Numbered from the stretch's first letter, positions 1-7,196 are shown. The stretch: 7,196 nucleotides of DNA from an uncultured Ruminococcus sp. (GCA_947303535.1 CAMYYQ010000048.1:1-7196), one strand, 5' to 3'. The notes: a model not told the origin generated them from the sequence alone. A program made the numbers and translations.

Positions 1-771
1 GTTATTGGCAGGAAGTATGAAGATGCGATCATGATGGTGCTCCCGTCAGACCACCTCATCGGCTATGAGGATATATATATAAATACCCTCAAAAAGGCTA
101 TCAAGGCTGCCGAAAAAGGCAAGCGTCTCGTTACTATCGGAATAACTCCCGAATATCCCGAGACAGGCTACGGCTATATCAATTTCGGCGAGGAAAAGGG
201 CGATGTATACGCTGTTGAGCGTTTCGTTGAAAAGCCTGACCTTCCAAAAGCTAAAGAGTACCTTGCATCGGGCAAGTATCTCTGGAACAGCGGTATGTTC
301 GTATGGAAGCTCTCTTCAATCATGCTGAATATGCAGTCTCTCATGCCCGATATCTATGAGGGCGCAGTCCGCATAGGACAGGCTTACGGAACTCCTCAGT
401 TCAATGAGACTCTCGTAAAGGAATTTACAGCTTTCAGAAGCGAGTCCGTAGACTTCGGCATCATGGAGAAAGCAAAGCATATCTACACTATCCCGGGAAG
501 CTTCGGCTGGGACGATGTGGGAAGCTGGCTGGCTGTTGAGCGTATAAACGAGACAGATGACGAAAACAACTACATCGACGGCGATGTTATCACCATAGAT
601 TCAAAGCGTACCACAGTATGCGGCGGAAAGCGACTTGTTGCCGCTGTAGGTACAAGAGACCTTATCATCGTTGATACAGACGATGTGCTCCTTGTTTGCT
701 CAAAGAACAATACTCAGGACGTAAAAAAGGTCATCGCTCAGCTTAAAGAGCAGGAAAGAACAGAACTGGTA

Positions 772-774
<3 letters not shown>
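1..774 (+). CDS. manC: Mannose-1-phosphate guanylyltransferase, 3' part (5' end outside window)
   Basis: This enzyme makes GDP-mannose from mannose-1-phosphate and GTP in the cytoplasm, the first committed step for GDP-sugar building blocks. The frame is open from base 1, and 257 residues are visible. The sequence enters at a strand leading into LPSDH (residues 14-18), a hallmark of this nucleotidyltransferase family. Further family motifs are FVEKP (75-79), NSGMF (96-100) and GWDDVGSW (169-176), followed by a short beta-rich C-terminal part. It ends soon after that, so it lacks the fused phosphomannose isomerase (cupin) domain of bifunctional ManC/AlgA enzymes. By comparison with monofunctional homologues roughly 90-100 N-terminal residues, including the GTP-binding loop, should lie upstream. 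The ATG codons at 31 and 34 are internal methionines, not starts. The TAA stop coincides with the first heptamer of the adjoining inverted-repeat element. Confidence 0.95.
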
Positions 775-1944
<1,170 letters not shown>

Positions 1945-1957
1945 GTATCGGAATATA

Positions 1958-2248
1958 ATGTATATAAAGTTTTATAATATAAAGGCTAATATTGATAAAG
2001 AAGAGGGCGGCTACACCGAAAGATCAGTAATGCGAAAACTTGAAGCATATGATATGTTTATAGGTTTTGCCAAAAATCCAAATACCATTGCTGCGAAAAT
2101 GATGCCTGACATCGAAAGACTCAGAGAGCTTCCGCTCGAAAGAGTAAAAGGCGGAATATTCAGCAGATACGGCTATTCCGTCGAACAGACCGACAGACTT
2201 ATCGAAGAGGCAGATGCAATGATCATGTCCGCTCTTGAAGGAAAATGA
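1958..2248 (+). CDS. Small protein with one DivIVA-like module (96 aa)
   Basis: Function unknown. The protein carries one copy (about residues 17-88) of a module also found in the 2705 and 3003 genes. The first half reads GGYTERSVMRKLEAY (17-31). The second half has LPLER (58-62) followed by RYGYSVEQTDRLIEEA (70-85). The Gly-Tyr, four residues, then Val/Thr-Asp pattern with a following amphipathic helix resembles the GYD-x-x-x-V-D/N-x-F-L signature of DivIVA/GpsB-type domains. That is a pattern match by eye, not a profile hit. There is no signal peptide or membrane segment, so it should be cytoplasmic. The ATG at 1958 has only a weak ribosome site (CGGA at 1949-1952), but the next ATG (2030) would remove the first GY motif. 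It begins 13 bases after gmd, and its TGA overlaps the ATG of the broken gene downstream. Confidence 0.75.
   Translation: MYIKFYNIKANIDKEEGGYTERSVMRKLEAYDMFIGFAKNPNTIAAKMMPDIERLRELPLERVKGGIFSRYGYSVEQTDRLIEEADAMIMSALEGK
2238..2242 (+). promoter_or_regulatory. Ribosome binding site of the broken DUF3592-like gene
   Basis: AAGGA lies 5 bases before the ATG at 2248, inside the end of the preceding small gene. It shows that the 2248 start was once a normal, probably translationally coupled start (TGATG overlap at 2246-2250). Confidence 0.55.
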
Positions 2249-2666
2249 TGAAAAGTATCTATGCGGCTCTGAGATTTAACAGCTCCGTAATCCCGTTTTT
2301 TGCAATAGCGCGGCTTCTTGGCTGTACAGCTCTGTTCTTCTTTGTGATTTCATCATACGCAGCATAAGGGGCATAAAGCTTGTACGCAAAGGCAAATACA
2401 TCAAGGGACAGCTTGCAGGCATATCTCTTATAAGCAAAACTGCTGACTTTATTTACACCGTAGACGGCAGGAAATACACTAAAACTTTGCATTTCCCGAA
2501 GATTTCATGGAAAACAGGGCAATTCTTCGATATGTTCTATGATCCCGAAAAGCCCCATCATTGCTGTATCAGGAAATACTCTCTTGGCGTAGATGTCTTA
2601 ATGACACTTTTCTGACTTGGAATGGCAGGCTTTCAGCTTATTATCATAATAGCAATGATTACGTAA
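2248..2666 (+). pseudogene. Broken gene for a small DUF3592-like membrane protein
   Basis: Fragments of one protein are spread over two frames. From the ATG at 2248 a 39-residue peptide with a hydrophobic segment (around FFAIARLLGCTALFFFV) runs to TAA at 2365. The next frame then continues from about 2346 with FIIRSIRGIKLV and KGKYIKGQLAG, then DFIYTVDGRKYTKTLHF and TGQFFDMFYDPEKP. It meets TGA at 2613 and goes on, still in frame, with LGMAGFQLIIIIAMIT to TAA at 2664. A first membrane helix, a beta-rich part with YxVDGxxY and a GxxxxxxYDPxxP motif, and a second membrane helix is the layout of DUF3592 proteins. Two lesions are needed: a one-base loss near 2340-2360 and a nonsense change, probably Trp to TGA, at 2613. 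The family name is by pattern only. A real 39-aa peptide from the first part cannot be excluded. Confidence 0.65.
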
Positions 2667-2690
2667 AACAGGTAACTTTTCAAAGTAAGG

Positions 2691-2698
2691 AAAGGAGA
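2691..2698 (+). promoter_or_regulatory. Ribosome binding site fixing the ATG at 2705
   Basis: AAAGGAGA, with its AGGAG core (2693-2697) 7 bases before ATG 2705. It settles the start, because the frame is open upstream to 2561 only through the remains of the broken gene. The bases 2667-2690 between the broken gene and this site show no other recognisable feature. Confidence 0.8.
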
Positions 2699-2704
2699 TC
2701 GGTC

Positions 2705-2971
2705 ATGGGTAATTGTTTGGATTCCGTATTCGGCGGATACGATAAAAAAGATGTCCTTGCAAAAACAGATGCATATAACAGCCTGATCTTAGCTATAGAT
2801 GAAGCTAACCTTTCAGATGCTGCAATAAATGCGGAGCTTCTGAAAATAAGACATATGCCAATGAGAAAGGCAAAGTGGCTTTTTCTGCCTTTATCGGGCT
2901 TTTCTATCCCTCAGACCGACAGCTATATCGCAGAGCTTGAAAAGGAAATAGCCAATAAGATCATGCTCTGA
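2705..2971 (+). CDS. Small protein with one DivIVA-like module (88 aa)
   Basis: Function unknown. It is a homologue of the 1958 protein and of the C-terminal half of the 3003 protein. The first half of the module reads GGYDKKDVLAKTDAYNSLI (10-28). The second half has IRHMPMRKAK (48-57) and then GFSIPQTDSYIAELEKEI (65-82), ending in an amphipathic helix. Position by position it matches the pattern GY-x4-V-x2-K-x3-Y-x2-L-I, then MPL/M-x-K, then G-Y/F-x4-T-D. The last part is close to the short DivIVA repeat pattern (GY-x4-VD-x-FL). No signal peptide is seen. The segment WLFLPLSGF is mildly hydrophobic but too short for a membrane span. The predicted site of action is therefore cytoplasmic. It is followed 31 bases later by the two-module paralogue. 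Confidence 0.82.
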   Translation: MGNCLDSVFGGYDKKDVLAKTDAYNSLILAIDEANLSDAAINAELLKIRHMPMRKAKWLFLPLSGFSIPQTDSYIAELEKEIANKIML

Positions 2972-2988
2972 TTTGCGCTTTAATGCCG

Positions 2989-2994
2989 AAGGAG
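2989..2994 (+). promoter_or_regulatory. Ribosome binding site fixing the ATG at 3003
   Basis: AAGGAG with 8 bases to ATG 3003. It argues against a TTG start at 2973, which lies upstream of this site. Confidence 0.8.
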
Positions 2995-3002
2995 AAACAG
3001 AC

Positions 3003-3512
3003 ATGGACGAGCGAAGGATACTGTTCAGTGTGGATAACGGCTATGATATCAATTCATTCATAGAAAGATCCGAGGAATACAGCAGGCTTTTCACAGGTCT
3101 TAAATACGGCGGACTCACTGAGGACGAAGTACGTAAAAGAGCAGAAGAACTTAAAGCCCAGCCGATCCCTATATGCGGAGAGGGCTATGAGATCGAAAAG
3201 GTCGATTTTATACTTGAAGATTGGGAAAAGAAGCTCCTCATGTATAAGGCTGCGGATTTTGCAAAGATAAAGCTTGTCAGATGCGGATACACCATGGAAA
3301 GCGTTGAGGCAAAGGTCTTTGCCTACAATGACCTGATACCCGCTATAAAAGACGGCATGAACACAGTGATCGCAATGAATGAGCTTGAACGTGTAAGACA
3401 GATGCCCTTAAAGAAAGAGATTTTTTCCCTTTTGATGCCAAACAGCTATGACCGCGGGCAGACCGACGCTTTTCTTGAAGAGCTGGACTCTCATGTTTCA
3501 GGTATGATATAA
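3003..3512 (+). CDS. Two-module DivIVA-like protein (169 aa)
   Basis: Function unknown. It appears to be a tandem fusion of two copies of the module found in the 1958 and 2705 proteins. Copy one (about residues 12-78) has NGYDINSFIERSEEY (12-26) and GYEIEKVDFILEDWEKKL (61-78); its middle is shortened, with QPIPI in place of the usual MPLxK stretch. Copy two (about 94-165) has CGYTMESVEAKVFAYNDLI (94-112), VRQMPLKKEIF (131-141) and SYDRGQTDAFLEELDSHV (148-165). Each half has the GY-x4-V pattern seen in DivIVA/GpsB N-terminal domains and in actinobacterial DivIVA-repeat proteins. The protein is charged and mostly helical, without signal or membrane segments. A small non-enzymatic scaffold or adaptor is the most natural guess, but there is no direct evidence. 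It is followed 24 bases later by a glycosyltransferase gene. Confidence 0.83.
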   Translation: MDERRILFSVDNGYDINSFIERSEEYSRLFTGLKYGGLTEDEVRKRAEELKAQPIPICGEGYEIEKVDFILEDWEKKLLMYKAADFAKIKLVRCGYTMESVEAKVFAYNDLIPAIKDGMNTVIAMNELERVRQMPLKKEIFSLLMPNSYDRGQTDAFLEELDSHVSGMI

Positions 3513-3520
3513 AAATTTAA

Positions 3521-3528
3521 AGGTGGAG
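3521..3528 (+). promoter_or_regulatory. Ribosome binding site fixing the TTG start at 3537
   Basis: AGGTGGAG, with GGAG (3525-3528) 8 bases before TTG 3537. No in-frame ATG lies near by, and the protein N terminus MKITFDAVPI is typical of GT4 enzymes, so the TTG start is well supported. Confidence 0.75.
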
Positions 3529-3536
3529 AAGTTGAT

Positions 3537-4685
3537 TTGAAAATAACCTTCGACGCTGTACCTATATGCAGCGATAAAATAACGGGTATAGGCTGGTGTG
3601 AAGTGGGACAGACCCAGACTCTCGCACAGCTCCACCCCGAAAACGAATATGAATACAGCTTCTTCACAAGCGGCGACAAAGAGCGTGTAAAGCGCGTGAA
3701 GCAGTTTGCAGGCAAGCAGATAAAGCTAAATACATCTGACTTTTCAGGCTATCTTTATCGTGCTGCCAGCACTTTCCTGCCAATACCGTATTCATTCTTT
3801 TTCGGCAGAAAGTCCGATATCACTCACTTTTTCAATTACATCATACCGCCTTTCGTACACGGCAAAAAGGTGGTAACGGTACACGACATGGTCTATAAGG
3901 CTTTCCCCGAGACAGTCCGCGGACGTACACGCTTCATGCTTGTATCGGGACTTAAACGCTCGATGAAACGCGCCGACCTTATCGTAACAGACTCGGAATT
4001 TTCAAAGACTGAGATAATCAAGTATTTTCCTCAGCACGAACATAAGATAAGGGTAGTCCCCTGCGGTGTCGACCTTGAAAGATTTCACCCCTGCGAGACT
4101 CCCGAGCGCATACCCGAGGTAAAGAAGTCGCTTGAGATAGAGGGAGATTACTTCCTCTATTTAGGCACTATCGAGCCCCGAAAGAACCTTGAAAGGCTCA
4201 TTTCCGCCTACGCTGCATTTGCAAAAAAAGTGGGCGAAAAAGCTCCTAAGCTTGTACTTGCAGGCGGTAAGGGCTGGCTCAACGACGGCATCTACAGCCG
4301 CGTTGAAAAGCTTGGTATGACAAAAAATATCATCTTCACAAAATATGTGCCCTCAGAGGACATGAATCCCCTGATGTGCGGCGCACTTGCATTCGTTTTC
4401 CCGTCTGTTTACGAGGGATTCGGTATGCCGCCCCTTGAGGCTATGGCTTGCGGAGTACCCGTACTTGCTTCGGGAGAAGCTTCTCTGCCCGAGGTCACAG
4501 GCGACTGCGCTGTGATATGCGATGCATATTCCGTAAAAAGCATAGCACAGGGACTTTACAGGCTCTACAGTGACGAAAAGCTGAGAAAAGAGCTTAGCGA
4601 AAAAGGTCTCGAAAGAGCAAAAGGCTTCACTTGGGAGCATTCGGCAGAAATGCTTATGGAAGTCTACAGGGAGCTTGTAAAATGA
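3537..4685 (+). CDS. GT4 family glycosyltransferase, MtfB-like (probable mannosyl/rhamnosyltransferase)
   Basis: A retaining GT-B fold transferase acting on the cytoplasmic face of the membrane during glycan assembly. The 382 residues are full length. The N-terminal acceptor domain opens with MKITFDAVPI and a TGIG loop (16-19), and VTVHD is at 113-117. The C-terminal donor domain carries LGTIEPRKN (209-217), LAGGKGW (241-247) and the E-x7-E signature between E293 and E301 in EGFGMPPLEAM, which contacts the nucleotide sugar in this family. The overall pattern is that of the MtfB-like subgroup, which includes O-antigen mannosyltransferases. The presence of manC, gmd and rmd suggests GDP-mannose or GDP-D-rhamnose as donor; the linkage cannot be read from sequence. 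The start is TTG. The stop overlaps the ATG of the next glycosyltransferase (ATGA at 4682-4685), implying coupled translation. Confidence 0.92.
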   Translation: MKITFDAVPICSDKITGIGWCEVGQTQTLAQLHPENEYEYSFFTSGDKERVKRVKQFAGKQIKLNTSDFSGYLYRAASTFLPIPYSFFFGRKSDITHFFNYIIPPFVHGKKVVTVHDMVYKAFPETVRGRTRFMLVSGLKRSMKRADLIVTDSEFSKTEIIKYFPQHEHKIRVVPCGVDLERFHPCETPERIPEVKKSLEIEGDYFLYLGTIEPRKNLERLISAYAAFAKKVGEKAPKLVLAGGKGWLNDGIYSRVEKLGMTKNIIFTKYVPSEDMNPLMCGALAFVFPSVYEGFGMPPLEAMACGVPVLASGEASLPEVTGDCAVICDAYSVKSIAQGLYRLYSDEKLRKELSEKGLERAKGFTWEHSAEMLMEVYRELVK

Positions 4686-5803
4686 GTAAAAAACTGCGTA
4701 TCCTTGAAGTAAACAAGGCTTATTTCCCACATATCGGCGGCATAGAGACACTTATCAGGCAGTATTCCGAGGAGCTGGGCAAGCTTGACGGTGTAAGCGT
4801 AAAGGCTCTTGTCTGCCGTGACGGAAAAGGCAAGGCTATCAGAGAGAAAATGAACGGTGTGGAGCTGCTGAGGACAGGCAGTCTCGGCACTTATTTCTCA
4901 TGTCCTCTGTCATTTTCGTTTATAAGACATTTCAGAAAAATGGCTGCAAAAGCCGATGTTGTGCATATCCACGTACCTTTCCCCCTTGCCGATGTGGCAC
5001 TTCTGCTGTCGGGCTATAAGGGAAAAGTAGTTGTATCATGGCACAGTGACATCGTAAAACAGAAAAAGCTCATGCTTTTCTACAAGCCTTTCATGCGTTA
5101 TCTGCTTAAAAGAGCAGATATCATACTCACAGCTACGGAAGGTCATGTGAAACATTCCCTTTATCTTAACGAGTACAGCCACAAGTGCAGAGTACTGCCC
5201 TACGGTATAACTCCCGAGGACTACCTCTCTGTACCGCGCCGCAGCATACTCACTGAAAAAGCTTCGGATAAAAGCTGCGTAAAGGTATTCTTCACAGGCA
5301 GACTGGTCTATTATAAGGGCGTAGATGTACTTCTGAAGGCTTTCACAAAGGTAAAAGGCTGCGAGCTTTTCATAGCAGGTACAGGCGAACTCGGCGATCA
5401 GCTCAGAAACTACGTAAGCTCACACGATATGGAGTCAAAGGTGCATTTTCTGGGATTCCTCCCCGATACCGAACTGAGACAGGCTTACGCCGACTGCGAT
5501 ATATTCGTGCTGCCGTCTGTTGCTCCAAGCGAGGCTTTCGGAATAGTGCAGCTGGAAGCTATGGTATACGGCAAGCCCGTTATAAATACCGCTCTTAGAT
5601 CGGGAGTACCTTACGTAAGCATTGACGGGCAGACAGGTATAACTGTTCCCCCGTCATCGCCAAAGTCTCTTGCAGCGGCAATAAACAAACTTGCCGAGGA
5701 TAAGGAGCTCCGCGAAAAATACGGCATAGCTGCCGCAGAGCGCGTAAAGAGCGAATTCAACGAAAAAGTCATACTCGGAAAATTATACGACATTTTAAAA
5801 TAA
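4682..5803 (+). CDS. GT4 family glycosyltransferase, WfcD-like (probable mannosyl/rhamnosyltransferase)
   Basis: A second GT-B retaining transferase, 373 aa and full length. The N-terminal domain has PHIGGIETLIRQYSEEL (16-32), DVVHIHVPFPLADVALLL (92-109) and WHSDIVKQK (120-128). The C-terminal donor domain has FTGRLVYYKG (204-213), LFIAGTGELG (229-238) and the E-x7-E pair E284/E292 in SEAFGIVQLEAM. The WHSDIVKQK and FPLADVALLL stretches are what I recall from the subgroup containing the E. coli alpha-1,3-mannosyltransferase WfcD, so a mannose or rhamnose donor is likely, though neither donor nor linkage is proven. The ATG at 4682 overlaps the stop of the preceding transferase and has AGGGAG (4668-4673) 8 bases upstream. 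The open frame upstream to 4631 lies inside the previous gene and is not used. The enzyme probably adds a sugar next to the one added by its neighbour. Confidence 0.92.
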   Translation: MSKKLRILEVNKAYFPHIGGIETLIRQYSEELGKLDGVSVKALVCRDGKGKAIREKMNGVELLRTGSLGTYFSCPLSFSFIRHFRKMAAKADVVHIHVPFPLADVALLLSGYKGKVVVSWHSDIVKQKKLMLFYKPFMRYLLKRADIILTATEGHVKHSLYLNEYSHKCRVLPYGITPEDYLSVPRRSILTEKASDKSCVKVFFTGRLVYYKGVDVLLKAFTKVKGCELFIAGTGELGDQLRNYVSSHDMESKVHFLGFLPDTELRQAYADCDIFVLPSVAPSEAFGIVQLEAMVYGKPVINTALRSGVPYVSIDGQTGITVPPSSPKSLAAAINKLAEDKELREKYGIAAAERVKSEFNEKVILGKLYDILK

Positions 5804-5811
5804 AACCATAT

Positions 5812-5818
5812 AAGGAGG
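5812..5818 (+). promoter_or_regulatory. Ribosome binding site of rmd
   Basis: AAGGAGG, 7 bases before the ATG at 5826: a near-perfect Shine-Dalgarno sequence and the strongest in the window, in a 22-base gap after the second glycosyltransferase. Confidence 0.85.
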
Positions 5819-5825
5819 CGGACTT

Positions 5826-6788
5826 ATGAAAGCACTTATAATAGGTGCGGCAGGCTTTGTGGGAGGTTATCTCATAAGAGAGCTTAAAGCCGCAGGCTGG
5901 GAAGTACACGCAACTTGTCTGCCAAATGAAGAAATAAAGGAAGAATGTCCCGTCCATACGCTGGATATTCTGAAAAAAGAGGATATATCACCGCTTCTTG
6001 ACGATATAAAGCCTGATATCGTATATCATCTTGCTGCACAGAGCTCCGTTTCTGTTTCGTGGAAGCGTCCGCAGCTCACCGCTGAGATAAACGTGGTAGG
6101 CTCTATAAATGTGCTTGAAGCTGTCCGCGACGCAGAAAAGAAAGACATAAGACTTATCCTCATCGGATCGGGCGAGGAATACGGCTATATACGCGAGGGA
6201 GCTTGTCCCCTTTCGGAATCGGAGCCTCTCAATCCGGGCAATATCTATGCCGCTACAAAGGCTTGTCAGGATATGCTGGGCAAGATATATACCCGTGCAT
6301 ACAAAATGGATATAATAATGGTCCGCGCTTTCAATCACTCAGGTCCTGCTCAGAGCAATATCTTCGTTATCTCGGATTTCTGCCGTCAGATAGCAGAGAT
6401 AGAAAAGGGCATGAAAGAACCTGTCATAAGCGTTGGAAATCTCTCGGCAAAGCGTGATTTCACAGATGTACGCGATGTTGTAAGAGCCTACAGGCTCCTC
6501 GGTGAAAAGGGCGTGAGCGGAAATGTGTACAATGTGGGCAGAGGAAAGGCTGTTGAGATACAGTATATATTGGATACTGCACTTTCATATGCAAACCAGC
6601 CTATAGAGGTGAAGCGCGATCCCGCCCGTATGAGAGCTTCCGACATACCGCTTATAGAGCCCGATGTTTCGCATATTTTCGAGGATACGGGCTGGCGCGC
6701 GGAAATAACTATGGAGCAGACTATCAAGGATACTCTTGATTACTGGAGAAAAAAACTCAGTTCCTACGGACTGTCGCTGGGAAGCTGA
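5826..6788 (+). CDS. rmd: GDP-4-keto-6-deoxy-D-mannose reductase (GDP-D-rhamnose forming)
   Basis: Reduces the Gmd product at C4 to give GDP-D-rhamnose, completing the pathway encoded in this window. The 320-aa protein is an extended short-chain dehydrogenase/reductase. It has a GAAGFVG nucleotide-binding motif (7-13), the active-site Ser in IGSGEEYG (S115, E117), and Y141/K145 in YAATK. The C-terminal substrate part carries FNHSGPAQS (169-177), GNLSAKRDFTDVRDVV (204-219), YNVGRG (235-240) and DPARMRASDIP (265-275). These stretches are typical of RMD enzymes rather than GDP-L-fucose synthase. Fucose synthase also epimerises at C3 and C5 and lacks the FNH...RDFTDVRDVV layout in this form. RMD enzymes usually have RP in place of R270-A271, a mild deviation. 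Stereochemistry is inferred from family likeness only. Confidence 0.9.
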   Translation: MKALIIGAAGFVGGYLIRELKAAGWEVHATCLPNEEIKEECPVHTLDILKKEDISPLLDDIKPDIVYHLAAQSSVSVSWKRPQLTAEINVVGSINVLEAVRDAEKKDIRLILIGSGEEYGYIREGACPLSESEPLNPGNIYAATKACQDMLGKIYTRAYKMDIIMVRAFNHSGPAQSNIFVISDFCRQIAEIEKGMKEPVISVGNLSAKRDFTDVRDVVRAYRLLGEKGVSGNVYNVGRGKAVEIQYILDTALSYANQPIEVKRDPARMRASDIPLIEPDVSHIFEDTGWRAEITMEQTIKDTLDYWRKKLSSYGLSLGS

Positions 6789-6795
6789 TTACCCC

Positions 6796-6830
6796 TAAGT
6801 TCTTAGTTCTTAGCTCTTAGTTCTAAACTC
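6796..6830. repeat. Five-unit heptamer tandem array
   Basis: Five consecutive 7-bp units in perfect phase: TAAGTTC, TTAGTTC, TTAGCTC, TTAGTTC, TAAACTC. The array starts 7 bases after the rmd stop and ends just before the ribosome site of the next gene. CTAAG-TT-CTTAG (6795-6806) is a small inverted repeat within it. The same 7-bp rhythm, with different unit sequences, builds the arms of the element at 772-889. Confidence 0.8.
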
Positions 6831-6831
6831 A

Positions 6832-6838
6832 AAAGGAG
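6832..6838 (+). promoter_or_regulatory. Ribosome binding site fixing the TTG start at 6847
   Basis: AAAGGAG, 8 bases before TTG 6847. A GTG at 6838 is in the same frame but uses the last base of this site as its first base, so it cannot be served by it. TTG is therefore the better start. Confidence 0.7.
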
Positions 6839-6846
6839 TGAAAAAA

Positions 6847-7182
6847 TTGTCTGATATTAAGCTTACTAAAGATAAAATGCATACCTTTTCGGGTCACGAG
6901 AAGATAGGCACTTTCAAGGCAGGAGAAAAGCTGACGGAATTCGGTGAAAAACAGAACTCCGCAAATGAGGCTCTTGCTGCAAATGTCAATGACCTGATAA
7001 AAAGAGTCTGCGCACTTGAAGATAAGCAGATACAGAATGAAGATGTAATGCGGAAAATAGCAAGTGAGCTTGCCGCCTTCAAAAAGGAGCTTGACCGCGT
7101 AAGACTTACGGAAAAGCTCAATTCAGGCGCTATAGAACGTCTTGACAGAGCCGTAAAACTGGCAGAGGGCGACGGAAAGTAA
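6847..7182 (+). CDS. Small coiled-coil protein of unknown function (111 aa)
   Basis: I do not recognise the family. The N-terminal part holds a near-repeat of nine residues, TFSGHEKIG (13-21) and TFKAGEKLT (22-30), followed by EFGEKQ (31-36). From about residue 39 to 107 the protein is a continuous charged helix with heptad-like hydrophobic spacing (for example LIKRVCALEDK at 50-60 and IASELAAFKKELDRV at 71-85), so it should form a coiled coil. It has one cysteine (C55) and no signal peptide or membrane segment, and is therefore presumably cytoplasmic. It follows rmd by 58 bases across the heptamer array and shares its direction. A structural or partner-binding role is more likely than an enzymatic one. 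The 14 bases after the stop end in a T run, but no stem is visible before it. Confidence 0.75.
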   Translation: MSDIKLTKDKMHTFSGHEKIGTFKAGEKLTEFGEKQNSANEALAANVNDLIKRVCALEDKQIQNEDVMRKIASELAAFKKELDRVRLTEKLNSGAIERLDRAVKLAEGDGK

Positions 7183-7196
7183 ACTGCTCTTTTTTA

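Noticed and set aside
1954..1978. Promoter from TATAAT at 1954-1959 or 1973-1978
   Set aside because: No TTGACA-like box at 16-18 bases upstream of either; the AT-rich stretch is partly coding sequence of the first small gene.
2294..2360. Programmed -1 frameshift in the broken gene
   Set aside because: Neither the six-T run nor the TTCTTCTTT stretch fits an X-XXY-YYZ slippery site in the right frame, no clear stimulatory hairpin is seen, and the additional TGA argues for a pseudogene.
2607..2666. TGA at 2613 read through as Trp (alternative code or recoding)
   Set aside because: TGA is the normal terminator of gmd, several module genes, the first glycosyltransferase and rmd here, and the same gene also needs a frame change, so decay is simpler.
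2561..2704. Longer N terminus for the 88-aa protein from TTG 2561
   Set aside because: The extra 48 residues translate the broken gene in the wrong frame, have no ribosome site, and lie outside the conserved module; AAAGGAGA points to ATG 2705.
5826..6788. GDP-L-fucose synthase (fcl/wcaG) as the identity of the reductase
   Set aside because: The FNHSGPAQS, RDFTDVRDVV and DPARMRASDIP stretches follow the RMD pattern rather than that of fucose synthase.
7160..7196. Terminator after the last gene
   Set aside because: There is a T-rich end after the stop, but I find no convincing GC stem directly before it, and the window ends there.

Overview
The window reads as part of a surface-polysaccharide (nucleotide-sugar plus glycosyltransferase) locus from a low-to-mid GC Gram-positive bacterium, most likely a Ruminococcus-type member of the Oscillospiraceae. 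Grounds for this are strong AGGAG-type ribosome binding sites, TTG starts, mixed codon use with many ATA and AAG codons, and the protein character. The genus is an inference from style, not a database match. All supported genes are on the + strand with short gaps or overlaps, so the region is probably one transcription unit, entered part-way through its first gene.

Layout: 1-774 is the 3' part of a mannose-1-phosphate guanylyltransferase gene (manC). 772-889 is a compact inverted-repeat element whose arms are built from 7-bp units; it starts on the manC stop codon. 907-1944 is gmd (GDP-mannose 4,6-dehydratase). 1958-3512 is an unusual block of three small genes (96, 88 and 169 aa) that share a roughly 70-residue module present four times, with DivIVA-like GY-x4-VD signatures. 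Among them, at 2248-2666, lies a broken gene for a small DUF3592-like membrane protein, with one frame change and one in-frame TGA. 3537-4685 and 4682-5803 are two GT-B fold, family GT4 glycosyltransferases overlapping by ATGA. 5826-6788 is an RMD-type GDP-4-keto-6-deoxy-mannose reductase. 6796-6830 is a second heptamer array. 6847-7182 encodes a 111-aa coiled-coil protein of unknown function.

How the genes fit together: ManC makes GDP-mannose, Gmd converts it to GDP-4-keto-6-deoxy-D-mannose, and Rmd reduces this to GDP-D-rhamnose. The two GT4 enzymes would transfer mannose and/or D-rhamnose to a lipid-linked or surface glycan. The DivIVA-like modular proteins and the coiled-coil protein are the unexplained part: they are not sugar enzymes, yet they sit inside the operon. 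A role in localisation or scaffolding of the glycan machinery is an attractive but untested idea.
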